Source of the DNA: Euglena gracilis
Taxonomy: Eukaryota > Euglenida > Euglenophyceae > Euglenales
Direction of reading: 5' to 3'
Assembly (NCBI GenBank): GCA_039621445.1
Contig: CP154956.1
Location: 27,224,667 to 27,288,666 of the forward strand
Length of the DNA: 64,000 nucleotides
Under the pieces are notes generated by a model that was given only the letters and a program-made list of their open reading frames with translations, made no database searches and was not told the origin of the DNA. A program made the position numbers and the translations under genes. Shown here piece by piece: positions 1 to 13,100 of the stretch (positions are counted from its first letter, which is position 1; each line of letters begins with the position of its first letter).

Positions 1-115
1 ACTGCATAACTGAACTTTCCTGTGCAAGGAAAACTCAGCCCCATTTTTCACAACCATTTAACCCCCTCAGAGGGAAAATTTTGAACCGACGTTTTCGCCA
101 ACTGACCTGACCTAA

Positions 116-560
116 CCCCCCCTCCAATAAGACCCTGGGTCTACTTTTGGGTCTGTTGATGAAAATCCCAAGGGGGGGTCTTATTTTCTGGAGTCTGCCT
201 TTTTGTATTTTTGCTGAAAAAAAATTAAAAGTAAAGCACCTCCCCATGAGAAGATCCAAAAACAGGTCCAAAAATGGGCGATTTTTTTGGCAATGAGCAA
301 AAAGAGTCTCAAAAATGCCAATTTTGATACATGCAACATGGCAAAAATCGAAAAATGCAACAAAATCACCATTTTAGGAGCATTTTCACAGTGTAGGGGG
401 TTCTACTTTATAACTACCTCGGGATTTCCCCGAATATCCTAAGGGGGGGTCTTAATTTTGGGTGTCTTCTTTTGGATTTTTGCTGAAAATCAGCAGGGGG
501 TCGGTCTTATTTGGGGGGGGGGGTATTTTTGGGGGGGTCTTATTTTGGGGAGGGTTAAAT
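116..560. repeat. GGTCTTATTTTTGG-type repeat (MITE-like), left copy
   Basis: The block contains inverted and direct copies of a G-tract plus TCTTATTTT motif: AATAAGACCC near 126, GGGGGGGTCTTATTTTCTGG at 171-190, and further copies around 446, 507 and 535. The same arrangement recurs at 57,985-58,455. No ORF here resembles a protein. It lies downstream of the last recognised exon of the cyclin L-like gene. From 560 to about 975 I see only A/T-rich and G-tract sequence. Confidence 0.6.
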
Positions 561-974
561 GCAGACAACCCAGGTTTTCAATGACTGTTTTGAAAGAGCT
601 GGAGCGAGGTAATCACAACTTTTTTTTTCAAGGGTTGATAAATTCATGCATCAAATGCTGCAATGTGCCTTGTTTTCACAATGAGCAGGGTAACCCAAAT
701 ATGAACCCTCAAAAACAGGGATGGAAAGAAACTGGGGGTTAAAAAACATCATCATCAAACATCAAAATGCAAAAAAAAATTAATGTCAATTTGATGTTTG
801 GGGGGGGGGTTCAAAATTTTACAAAATTGCCCTTTTTGTTATTTTGAAAATGCCTGGACTTGGTCATTTTATTTGAGCGTCCTTGTCCTCGTGTCTGTTC
901 ATCATTTACCTCTGGGGATTAAACATGGATATTGCGGTTGGGCCCTGGAAACAAAAAATGGGGGCTGAAAGGTT

Positions 975-1142
975 TTAAAAAAAACCCCTGTTTGGAATCC
1001 AATTGAATTCTGGCTGCAAGTCTGGACTTCTGGGGCAACGTTCAAAATCTTTCAAATTTTTTTCTTCGGGAGTTGAATAACTCTTCTTCTTCACTTCTTC
1101 CTCTTGTCGTTCCCTTTTCTTGATAACTTGATGGCCATTGCT
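975..1142 (-). CDS. Cyclin L-like exon 5 (charged tail), 3' end uncertain
   Basis: The frame starts SNGHQVIKKRERQEEEVKKK in phase with exon 4 and stays open to a TAA at 975-977. It is rich in Lys/Glu/Arg and then Ser/Pro, in keeping with a cyclin L tail. The last codons run into a T-tract (GGGTTTTTTTT) that looks like intron or UTR. The true end may therefore lie before about 990, or a further exon may lie outside the window. Confidence 0.55.
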   Translation of the reverse strand, partial: SNGHQVIKKRERQEEEVKKKSYSTPEEKNLKDFERCPRSPDLQPEFNWIPNRGFF

Positions 1143-4100
1143 TCTGTCAGGGCGTTGCTTAACGAGCCCCATGGGGGTCCAGCTCAGAGGCTGGAAATTT
1201 TGGGCTGGCTGGAAAAGGCTGCTGCTGACCACCCCTATGGGGTCCCAGGACTGGAACTATGCCTGACCATGGATAGAACCGGTTACTAAAAATTAAAAAA
1301 TCAAAATTGAAGAAATGCTCAAAAACTTTCACTCTTGCAAAAAGTCGATTCTTGACCCAATATTTGCCCTGGCCAGCCCGTCTCCAACTCATTTTTCGCC
1401 CATTTTGACCCATCTTTGCACCTTCAAAAGCAACAAAAATCCGTTACTGTCCAGCCGCCTGAAGGGCTTGTGGGCCCCCCAGCAGAGGCGGAGAAATGGC
1501 TATTTTGGCCTTTTTTTTCGGCACGAAGCGCCAATTTGTTTCGGCCCCAAAATCGACCCACAAAAAGTGGGCCCCCGGTCCCCCTCTTCCCCCTTAGTTG
1601 CACCAAGGCTTCTTGTCTGTGTATGGACGGCACTAGCTTCGCTTCTGGTCCAGTTTGCTGTACCCCCCAGGAGGGGTGGGGGGTACCCCCTGGGTGGGTG
1701 GAAGGGACCACCCCTTCCCCCCAGTCTTAACTCCCCCCCTTGTCCAATGACCACCAATCTACAGCATTGACCGGGGGGGGGTCGGTCATGCGCGCCTACC
1801 AACCTGCGGCCTATGACCAGGGGGTGTTCTTACGACATGGAGTCAAATACAACAGCGAGGCAAACAAAATGCAATAAAACAACAAAAATGGAGGTTACCT
1901 GCGGCCTATGACCAGGGGGTGGTCATTGGACAGGGGGGGGGGAGGTAAAAAAACCCCCTTGCTTCAGACCCCCCATCGACGAGTCTTATATTAATTTTTC
2001 TATCCCAGGGCACCCCCCCCCAGGGGTCCAGTCCGCCAGACCCACCCACCCAACCCCGCCTCCCCCCACCGGTGTTCAAACTTAAAAAAAAACCCCTGGT
2101 CCGACCGGAACAAAGCTGCTGGCTGGAAAGGCTGATGGCTGGTTGCCCCCTTCGGCGTAAACCACGCCCTGGCTCCTGTCCACCTTCCTGTCACTGTCCC
2201 TGTCCACCCTCCTGGGGCTCTTCTCTTGACGTTTGGTCTGAGACCCATTATGATGGCGCTCTCTCTTGCCATGGGAGCGGGAGCTTCCCCTGTCATGCCT
2301 TTGCTGTTCAGCAACACAACTCTCAGAATGAGTACACTTCCCATTAACTTCCCATTTCCATTAGGCTCCGGTGATGCGATGCATCCTCCAACCCCCCCCC
2401 CCCACTGGCATTGGCCCAGGCTATGTTTGCCCCCAGAGAACGGGGCCCAACCATAGACTCACTGAATGAACCCCCCCGGGAGGCACATTTCCCTCCCCAG
2501 GCCCAAACACACCCACCCACTTTTTCAAAAACCCACCCACCCACGCCCCCCCGGGGGGGGGGGGGGTCCAGCTAGTCCATTTTTTCCAGTGTCTAGCCGA
2601 TTGGCTAGCCAGTCCCCCCCCCCGGGGGTCCTTAAGCAAAAGCCTGACAGCAACCCCCCCCCATCCTGGAGGTGCGTCATAGGTCAGTCTTTGGCCCGTA
2701 AAAATTTTTCAAGGGTTTCTGGCCGATTTTTGGGCGGGTTTTGGGTGGCGGGTTGGTTGGTTGGTTGACCCCCCCCAACTGGAAAAAAAATTTTCCTCCG
2801 GCGCTGTGCGCCGAGGTGGAAATGAGGTTTTTAATAGGTTTTGGGCTGATTTTGTTCCAAAAATTCCCAAAAATGGGCAAAAACGGGCATTTTGGGCCAT
2901 TTTTTGGGGGTCCCAAAAAAATTTTGGGCGCTTTGCGCCGGTCACTGGAAAAATTTTTTCCACTATATAGCCCTGCTAGAAATCCCACTAGCCAAATTTG
3001 GACTACCGCAGTCCAGCCCCCCCCCCCCCAGGGTACTGCAATCCCTTACCCGCCCCCCCCCCTTGTCGTACGACCGGGTTCCTGCAACCTGTGACCGGGG
3101 GGGGGGTCGTAACACCCCCATAACCTGCAACCTGTGACCGGGGGGGTGGTCGTAAATGCGGGGGCGGTCGTAGGTAAGGTGGTGTTAAAATTTTCGCAAC
3201 CTGCAACCTGTGATCGGGGGGGGGGTCATAACACCCCCATGACCTGCAACCTGTGGCCGGGGGGTGGTCGTAAATGAGGGGGGTGGTCATACGACAAGGG
3301 GGGGGGGGCAGGTTAGCAGAAGCCTGGTTGCTGTCCAGCAACCAAACCCACCTACCCACCCACTCTGGAACCCCCCGGGGTCACACAGGTGTTAAATGAT
3401 TCTATGGAGGGGGGTTCGGAACCCCCTCCCCGGCTTGGAAAATTTCCAGTTCTGTGGCTGGTCAAAGGGCCGGACTCTACTCCAAAACTGTTGGGAAATC
3501 CCTAATTTTTCTCTGAAAATAAATCCAAAAAAATACTCATTTTTCGAATTTCTTGACCATTTTTTCATGCGAAAAATGTCGAAACTAAAAAATGTGCATA
3601 CGAGCCTAAAAGCGAGGGGGGGAGCATTTTTTGGCACTTCGGTGCACAGTGCTGGAAGATTTTTTCGCTATTTTTTTTGGAACCTGCCAAGGAGGGGTTG
3701 GGGGGGGGGTACGAACGTATCATCAAGACGAGACCTCGTCCCAGGGGTATTTTGCATAATAACACAATATAACAATATCAGTATGTAGTACCATCAGCTT
3801 GCATCTGGATGCCATTTGGGGGCTCTTCAGCGATCACAATTGGAGTAATTTTTAACCCCCCCCGGAAGAACCGGAAGAACCCTGGAGGAACCCTGGTGTT
3901 GCTTAATTTGCTAAAAATATGGGGAAGAACCGGGGGGGGGGTGCTTAGACAAGGAGGAAAGTTTGACTGCAAAAAATAATCCGGCGCTTTGCACCAAAAT
4001 GGAAAGAAAAATCCCATATTTTGGTGGTTCACTGTTGAACTTACAGGCACTTGGATGCAAAAATCAACAATATCCCTTGCTCAGCTGAGCACCACAACAC

Positions 4101-7100
4101 AGCACAACAACAAAACAATCCATTTTGCTGACCAATGAGACAAACCACACCAAAAGAGTCGTGGTCTCGTCCTTCCTTGTGACTGGTGGACTTCTCCTTC
4201 ATCTTTCCTTGAGACCCTTGGGATATCGAGGCATCAGCTGCCTTGGCATTTTGCATGGAAGATGTTCCTGCAAGTTGTGGGATGAAGTCCGTTGCAAACT
4301 CATCTTCCCTCATCCCCTCTTCCACTTTCCCACTTGTGGGAGTGGTATCCTTGACCTTTTTCCCCTCCGGGGCAACTGGAACAACTTTGGGCTTTGGAAC
4401 CAACTTGGTGTACATGGGTTGGACTTCTCTTGTCTGGAGGCTCAAGATCTCCCTCGCAGCAAACATGAGGTCATCAGTGGTGGTGTCAAACAATTCTCTC
4501 CAGGCTCCTTTTGTCAGGGACTTACAGCCGTCATTGAAACGATGCTATTTTTCCTTTGCTTGACACCCCCATGTTTGGGCCAGGTATTGGGCCAAATCAT
4601 TAAAACTGAGAGAAAAGGTTTCATTGTGAGGACGGTCGACCCCCCCCATGGCAGCCTTTGTCCCCAAAAGAATTTTGACCTGTGAAAAAAATTAGTGCCT
4701 GTGAAATAACCCCCTCCAAATAACCTGGTGGGGTGCCAGGTTATTGGAACCAACTTTTGGCCCTGCCCCCCTGCCAGGTTATTTTGGGCCCTTTTTAGCA
4801 TCGTAAAGGAACTTTGGCTTGAAAAGGGGGTGCCAAGTTATTGGAGCCATCTTTTTGCCCCCCCCCACCAAGTTATTCGGCCACTGCCAGGAGCAAGGGC
4901 CCCGCCAGGTTGTTTACGGGAAAGGGTAGGGGGTGGTCGGATCCCCCACACCAGGATGGGGTGGGGAGGGGTAGTCAATCCCTACCAATTGGTGTGGAAA
5001 CAATTTTTTCTCAGGGGGGATCAGGCTTTTTTACCAACCGGGGGGGGGGGGGGTGGGTGGGTGCTATAGGGTGCCTGCCCATAGCAGGCTCACCCCCCCA
5101 GGGGGACAGCCCAGGGTTCGATATAAGGAGAGGAGGGGGGGTGGTCCGGACCCCCCCTGCGGGCCAGGAGGGGGGGGTGGGGGGGGGCACCCCCCCCCAC
5201 CTAAACAGTGGCGCGGTCAGGGTGACCGAAAATTTTTGACCCCCAAAATCGACCAAAAGTGCCATTTTGGGCACTTTTTGGGCAAAAATTGGCCAAAAAT
5301 GCAAAAAAATTTTCGGCGCAAAGCGCCGGAGGAAAAAATTGACCCTTTTGGGGGGGTTCCCGGGTACCCCCCCCAGGGTCGGTCCGGACCCCCCTTGCAG
5401 GTGGGGGGGGGGGTCCGGACCCCCCCCTGCGGGCCAGGAGGGGGGGGGGGGGGGGGGGCACCCCCCCACCTAAACCATGTACGCCCTCCTTATATCGAAC
5501 CCTGGGGCAGCCCGGGGTACCCAGGGTCAAGTAGGTCTTTGCCAAAAGGGTAACAAAAACGGGATCAGTCGCCGGACAAGGGTGCCCAACCCACCCCCAA
5601 AACCCTTCCCCCAGGGGGGGGGGGGCAGGGGTGCTATGGGGTGCCTGCCCCCAATGTTGACGGTTTATTTTTTTTGGAACAAAAAAAAAACATTTTTTTT
5701 TAAAAAAAATGTTTTTTTAAAAAAAAAGTCATGGAGGGTTTGGGGGAAAATTTTTTGCAATGTTCTTTTTGGAAAAAAGTTCATTTTTCATTTCTGCAGC
5801 ATTCATTTTTTTGTTTTTTTTTGGGTTGAAAGCATGATTTTTTGCACCAGAAAACACAGATTTGGAAATATTTTCACACATAAAAAAAGAGGGGGTATTC
5901 CCCCCGTGACCCCCCTCGACCCGACCCGACCTAAGACCCTTTTCGGCCAATTTTTTTTCTGAAAAGGCCGGTGATGCCGAATTTGACAAAATATTCAGGT
6001 AGATTCCTAATTTTGAGGCATAAAATTTGCAAAATTTGGAATGGTGCAAAATACTAATTTTAGGTTGGGGGATTCCTAATTTGGAGCCTAAAAGGGATTT
6101 TCCCCCAAAAATTCGTTTTCGGTGATTCCTAATTTGGCCACCGAAAATGTGGTGTTCCCCCGTGACCCCCCCCCAGGCTTTTTTTAGTCGGGTGCCTACC
6201 CCACGGGGGGGGGGGGGCAGGGTTGACGTTTTTTTTTTTTGCTTTTTTTTTTAAAAAAAACAACAAAAAAACATGCTTTTTTAATAAAAAAAAATGCCAA
6301 AAAAATGTTTCTTTTTGAAAAAGCAAAAATTGACCTTTTTTCTTGCGAATTCGCCATTTTTTTGAGGAACATTGAAAATTTTTTATTGGCACGACGTACA
6401 GAAAAAGAAAAAAGTTAAGATCCGTCAGAGGTGCAAGGTGGTGCCATAGGGGGGTGGTAGTTGGTTTGTAAATAGATGTACGAATAGACACATGCGCACA
6501 CAGAACGATTGATTTGCACATCGTTGAGCTGTGCACTTTGTATGGAAGAAGGACAAGGGCATTCCTCACAGAGTCGGGGGGGGGGGGCGTACGGAATCCC
6601 ACAAAACCCTGGATTCCCCCCGAGAATTTTCGGCCCAATGTTCCTTTTCTCGCCCCCCAGAATTTTTTGACAACACTTCAATATTTTGAACCTTTAACTA
6701 AAAAAAAAATATCACCTTCTCGCCACCCTTCAGGCGGCAATCTCAAAATTCGTTGTGGGCCCATGTTGTGGGCCCTTGAACAAAAAAGTGTTACCGTCTC
6801 GCCGCCTTCAGGCAGCGTTCTCAAAACTCGATCCATTTTGTGGACCTCAGAACAAAACAGTGCCTCGCCGCCCACTGGGGGGCGAGATCCAATTTCAACC
6901 CATTTTGTGGGCCTCTGAACAAAAAAAGTGTCACTGTCTCGCCACCCTTTGGCCAGAAAGCAAAATTGGACCAATTTTGCGGGCTTCTAAACAATCCCCC
7001 AAAAAGCCAATTATGGGGGGTCACCAGACACGCAACAGGAGGGAGGGGGATACGCAAGAGGACACACTCAGGCAGTATGTTTTTAAGGCGCCTTAAAAAA

Positions 7101-10100
7101 CTCTAAAATGCCTGAAAATGCGCCTTAAAAGTTTTTTGGCCTAAAATGCCTTAGAATATCTTAAAATTCCTTAAAATTTGAAAAAATGATTTCTGGCATC
7201 GCTGCAACATTGTCTATCCAAAAATATGTATCCCCGGGTTGTCCTTGGACCCTTGGCGCGAAGTGCTGACAAATTTTTGACCTGAATTGACACCTCAAAA
7301 ATGGATCCAGGCAATTATGGGTTTTCAAGTCATTTTTTTTTCAAATTTTCAAGGCAGTTTTTTAAGGCAAGTCTCTCAACATACAAAACGTGAAATAAGT
7401 AACTTCGAGGCACTGCAAAATAAGTAACTTTGACCCCTCCCAAGGAACATATGGCATAAAGTGGAGCCCTCACACTTAAATGTGGAGTACGGTGGGCGTT
7501 TGTGCAGGGGGGGTGGGAAACTGTGGGGCTCCACTTTACGCCATCTCTCCCCCAAGGGCGATTCTCCAACCATCAGATCCTGCAACACACAAAGAGTGAC
7601 AAGCACTTGCTTTGTGCCAACGTTGCTGCGTGACAACTTTGATGCTTGGGGCAGCTGCAGACAAGCGCTCATAACCACAAAGAGCCTCCGAGACGCACTT
7701 TCAGAGGTTTTTGATGACCTGGTGGCCATCGTGGAGCAGAGAGCCTGTACGACAGCCAACAAGCCATCGCACCTTGAGTGACCCCTGTCCACCACGGCAC
7801 CACAACACCTAAGTGTTGTGGTGCCGCCACACACATCATGGTAAGTATAATGAACCATCCAGGGACATTTTTCTCGTCAAATCGACGATCTGGAGGTTCC
7901 AGGGGGTAATTAGGATTTGTTGGGAAAACACATAAATACGGTGAAATGTGTATCCCTGTATTCCCAGCTATTCCCGTGCCAAGGACCCTTTGCTGCCCAA
8001 CAGGAACAGCACAAGGGGGGAAGGAACAAAGTCCCCCCCTTGAGCGGTTCCCAACCCCAACACCAAAAGGGGTATTTTCACAATTTTTTTTGCACAAATT
8101 ATGGACTTTGGAGATGATTTCTTAGAAATGATTTTTTGGGAGAAAAGCGATGAAGAAATGAACTGTTGGCATCTTTTATTCAAATTCTTCAGGGGAAAAA
8201 TGCACTGTGGCTAGGAGGGCATGGTATGAGCATGAATGTATTTGTTTTCATATACATCTCCCATGTGTGTATGTAAAAAATGCGGGGGGGGATAAACTGG
8301 CTCCACCTTGAAAAATACTGAAAATGCGCAAAAATGTGCAAAAAATGCACACTCTTGGAAAAATGCACAAAAATGCACAAAATCTGAGAGAAAAGGCGCA
8401 GAAATTATGAAAATGCAAAAATAAAAAACACATGCAACAAATGCACCAAACATGACCAGATGTAAAAATGCCACCAAATTTACAAGAATTATATGGAATT
8501 ATGAGGAAAATGTCAATTTCAAAAAAAATGCAAAAAAAATCAAAAAAATTGAAAATGGGAAAATCACAGTTAAAAAAAAAAGCACACAAATGCGGGGAAA
8601 ATAGTGTTTTTTGGAAAAATTGAAAAAAAAACACACACAAATGCGCAAAAATGCGAAACAATGCGAAACATCCCCCCAAATATTAAAACGGTTTTATCTG
8701 GCCTTTAAAAACTGGCAACACTGAGGAAATTGAAGGTTGAACACCTGATAACAGAAGCCTGTTCCCCACCATGGAGGCTGTGATTTGGGCATTGGGGTGC
8801 AAGTCTTCCGGAAGGCAAGGTAAAGACATGCTGTGGCCACCACGTTTCCTGGCATATAGCAGTGGATGGCCAGGCGCAGGCTATCGAGCATCAAATCCCA
8901 CGACGCTTGAGCAACCTGCTCACTCACCTGCAGCACCTTAATGAAGAACAGAAGGAAGCGCTGGGGGTGCTCCACGTGAAAAATGAAACCCAAGGTTGCA
9001 AGGAGTTCACGCTCACGCTCCACCAGGACATCAAACAGCTGGCGATATTCACCTTCCGCTGGAGAAAAATCAAGGACGGCTGGGTCAACTGCCCCTTCTC
9101 TCAGCCGCAACACATGGTGGGTTCATGAGATTGCTCAACCTTTACGGCAGGTTGCAAAATAATTGTCCATTGTTTCAAAATTCTTGCACATTGTAAAATG
9201 CATTGTCGCACATTTCCATCCTCAGTTCGACATTCGACTTTTTGTCACCAAAAATGGGGGGATGCAAAGCCAAAAAATGCAGATTTTATCTTTCAACCAT
9301 TTGAATTTGCAAATTTGGGTCCATCTGTGCAACAGATGGGATGTGCAATTATTGACCGAAAATTTGCCCACTTTGAGGTAAAGGTGGGTTTCTGCAGGTT
9401 CTGCCTGTTGTGGGACCCAACTGTCACAGGCCCATTTGCAGCGGAGGAGCTGCTGAGTTGCAGGATCAGTGTTTTGGGGGGGAACACTAAAAAAGCTTCG
9501 TTTGAAAGTACAGATTTTGCCTGGCTGCCTTCACCCTGGTTTTGAACCTGGGGGGCGTTGCAGAAGGTGGAGGAAAGAGATGGCCTTGAGGATCAGAAAA
9601 TGTTCCCATTCTCAAACAGTGGCCAACTGTTCTGCATATTGAAAAAACTGTGTCCAATCTGGACCTCCTCCTGCATAGGGAGGTTCACCCGCCCCTGTGC
9701 GAGTTTGCCCCCCTCATTATTTCCCTTTAGTGTTGCCATGGGGATGGGAACAATACAGTGGTCAGGTGCATTTTTGTGAACCTTTCTTGGAACAAAAGGC
9801 AAGGGGGGAAATGAATTAGCGCAAGCTGCCCTTCTTTTGACAAAGGGCCTTCGACAGATAACCACAGAATTCAACGACTGTTTTGCCCCCCCCTGGACCC
9901 GAGAGATGAGCAAAACCTGATGGAAAAAGTTTGGGTCGTGGGTCGGGCTGGCCCAAACTTTACCACCCATGGGGGGGGGGGCGGGACACGGGGGGGACAC
10001 GGGGGGGGGGCACGGGGGAAACATGCCTCTTTTCGGGACCTTCCGGGACGAAATTTGCGACTTTTTGGGAACCAAAAATTCATTTCACATTGACCCCGAG

Positions 10101-13100
10101 CCAAGCTCCAGGCCATCCCAGGTGAAAAAAAAAGGGATTGTGGGTGGGGGAAGTCAAAATGGCCTTGATAATCCATGAAAAACCGTGGAAAATGATGCCA
10201 AACAGCTAAAAATTCATGCTGCAGGTTGCCTTGGCCGCCTTCTAGGGACCCCCCTGAAGTGCGGGACCGGGGGGGGGGGGGGCAAAAAATACACGGGGGG
10301 GGGGGGACACGGGGGGGGGGCACGGGGATTCAGCCCCCATGAGGGGTAACGTTTGAGCAGCCCATCTCACACTAACTAAAAAAAAAAGAAACTGAAAAAA
10401 AACTCACTAAACACAAAAAAAAACAGAGAAAAAAACAAAACCAAATAAAAAAAACAATAATATATCTTATCATAATGACACCTAAGACACCGACCAGAGA
10501 CAGAAAGAGACCGGCAGCAGAACGCTAAACGCCTAACAACATAATACCTCCCCCTACCCCCCCTTCCCTCTCCCCCCCCCTCCCCCCCCACTACTGCCTC
10601 CCGCCCTTAACACACCCCGGTCCGACCCCACCCGACAGGGACTTGGTCATCCAGTTGGATCCGGACCACAGATTCACTAAAAATGGCCAGATTTTGGTTA
10701 TTTTGTGGTTTGACATCCGGACATGCCCTAAAATTGCCAAAAATGACCCCCAAAAAGGGCCCCGGGCGGAATATTGGCCATGCTACTTCTGGTGGTCGGG
10801 CCGACCTAGGTCGGGCCGACCTATGGTCGGCCCGACCATGGTCGGGCCGACCTAGGTGTTATCGACCTTTGGTGGTCGGGCCGACCTAGGTCGGCCCGAC
10901 CACCACTATTCCGCATTACCCCCCCCCCCTTTTTTGAAATTTAAGCCCCCCCCCCCCCCAGGTCGGGCCGACCTAGGTCGGCCCGACCACCACTATTCCG
11001 CATTACCCCCCCCTTTTTTTTTAATTTTTTCCCCCCCCCCCCCCCCGACCAAATTCCTCTCAATTTGGTTTGCAAACTGCCAAAATGTCAAGGTTGGGGA
11101 TGGAAAAGGGATATGGTTAGGGGTTAGGGATAGGGTTAGGGTTCGGGATAGGTTAGGGTTCGGAATAGGGATCGGTAAGGTTGGGTTTGGATTAGGGTTA
11201 GGTTAGGTTAGGTTAGGGATAGGGTTAGGTCGACTTGCACCCGAGAACGGGTTGGCGGATAAAAGGGGTTTATTTTGTTAATGAAAAGGATAGGGTTAGG
11301 TCGACTTGCACCCGAGAACGGGTTGGCGGATAAAAGGGGTTTATTTTGTTAATGAAAAGGATAGGGTTAGGTCGACTTGCACCCGAGAAGGGGTTGGCGG
11401 ATAAAAGGGGTTGGCAGATAAAAGGGGTTTATTTTGTTAATGAAAGGGATAGGGTTAGGTCGACTTGCACCCGAAAAGGGGTTGGCAGATAAAAGGGGTT
11501 TATTTTGTTAATGAAAGGGATAGGGTTAGGTCGACTTGCACCCGAGAAGGGGTTGGCAGATAAAAGGGGTTTATTTTGTTAATGAAAGGGATAGGGTTAG
11601 GTCGACTTGCACCCGAGAAGGGGTTGGCAGATAAAAGGGGTTTATTTTGTTAATGAAAGGGATAGGGTTAGGTCGACTTGCACCCGAGAAGGGGTTGGCG
11701 GATAAATGGGGTTGGCAGATAAAAGGGGTTTATTTTGTTAATGAAAGGGATAGGGTTAGGTCGACTTGCATCCGAGAAGGGGTTGGCAGATAAAAGGTTT
11801 CATTGTTAATGAAATGGATTGGGTTAGGTCGACTTGCACCCGAGAAGGGGTTGGCAGATAAAAGGGGTTGGCAGATAAAAGGGGTTTATTTTGTTAATGA
11901 AAGGGATAGGGTTAGGTCGACTTGCACCCGAGAAGGGGTTGGCAGATAAAAGGGGTTTATTTTGTTAATGAAAGGGATAGGGTTAGGTCGACTTGCACCC
12001 GAAAAGGGGTTGGCAGATAAAAGGGGTTGGCAGATAAATGGGGTTTATTTTGTTAATGAAAGGGATAGGGTTAGGTCGACTTGCACCCGAGAAGGGGTTG
12101 GCAGATAAAAGGGGTTTATTTTCTTAATGAAAGGGATAGGGTTAGGTCGACTTGCACCCGAAAAGGGGTTGGCGGATAAAAGGGGTTGGCAGATAAAAGG
12201 GGTTTATTTTGTTAATGAAAGGGATAGGTTAGGTCGACTTGCACCCGAAAAGGGGTTGGCGGATAAAAGGGGTTTATTTTGTTAATGAAAGGGATGGGGT
12301 TAGGTCGACTTGCACCCGATAAAAGGGGTTTATTTTGTTAATGAAAAGGATAGGGTTAGGTCGCCCTGCACCCGAGAAGGGGTTGGCGGATAAAAGGGGT
12401 TTATTTTGTTAATGAAAGGCATAGGGTTAGGTCGACTAGCACCCGAGAAGGGGTTGGCAGATAAAACGGGTTTATTTTGTTAATGAAAGGCATAGGGTTA
12501 GGTCGACTTGAAAAGGGCCTGGCGGATAAAAGGGGTTTATTTAGGGTTGGGATTTTGCTTTGGGGTTGGCCATGGAACTGATTTGGCCTTTCACCCCCTT
12601 TTTTTCAATATGGGACATTTTCCGACGTTTTTAGGGACATTTTGATGGGTTTCCTTGCATTTTACATTGAATTAAGTGAATCAAAATTTTGAGGGGGGGG
12701 GCTTAAAAATTGAAAATGGGGGGGGGGGTAATGCGGATTTTTGGTGGTCGGGCCGACCTGGTCGGCCCGACCACCAAAGGTCGATAAGCCATGGCCAAAG
12801 GTCGGCCCGACCTAGGTCGGCCCGACCTAGGTCGGCCCGACCACCAGAACTAGCATGGCCAATATTCCGCACGGAGCCCCCAAAAAGGCTGATTTTTGGC
12901 CAATTTTGGTCACTTCCGAAAGAAAAAGGGGTCCCCGGACCGCCCGTCCCCCCCCCATTACAGTTCAGTTCCAAAGTGAACGGGGGGGGGGGGGTCCAGC
13001 TGCTCCCCGTGTCCAAGTTCCCCTGCTGGAAAAGAGGAGCATCAATCACAAATGCAAGCCACTCAAAAAAAGACAGTGCTAAGTTCCATTTCTGTTGAAG

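Larger units (their letters stand above)
4496..8764 (-). other. Nonconventional intron between cyclin L-like exons 2 and 3
   Basis: The 5' end is GAACAGGCTTCT (CAG at +4 to +6, 8,761-8,759). The 3' end is AGGAGCCTGGAGAG (CTG at -8 to -6, 4,503-4,501). CAGGCTTCT pairs with AGGAGCCTG over 9 bp, including one G-U. There is no GT/AG. Removing it joins PPWW to ELFDTTTDD in frame. The intron holds TIR elements, two members of the GGTTGACGG family, a roughly 75-80-bp tandem array and an unrelated plus-strand ORF. Confidence 0.85.
10736..12912. mobile_element. Fold-back element carrying a minisatellite core
   Basis: The left arm (about 10,736-10,945) and right arm (about 12,695-12,912) are inverted copies. 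Each has CGGAATATTGGCCATGCTA, then two or more GGTCGGGCCGACCTAGG units, then ATCGACCTTTGGTGGTCGGG, CCGCATTACCCCCCC and a run of C before a T/A stretch. The arms are themselves tandem short palindromes (GGTCGGGCCGACC), as in fold-back transposons. The left arm is partly duplicated (10,945-11,050). Between the arms lie telomere-like sequence and the minisatellite. No transposase is present, so any mobility would need help in trans. Confidence 0.7.

Noticed and set aside
9593-9900. Minus-strand ORF of about 100 codons in the cyclin L intron
   Set aside because: Mixed composition, no motif, no cyclin similarity; not enough to call a gene.
11100-11235. Possible telomere
   Set aside because: The words are heterogeneous, internal, and flanked by element arms; host gene exons lie on both sides.
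11216-12545. Regular repeats that might suggest a CRISPR array
   Set aside because: Units are contiguous without unique spacers, sit in a eukaryotic fold-back element, and vary by internal duplication. It is a minisatellite.
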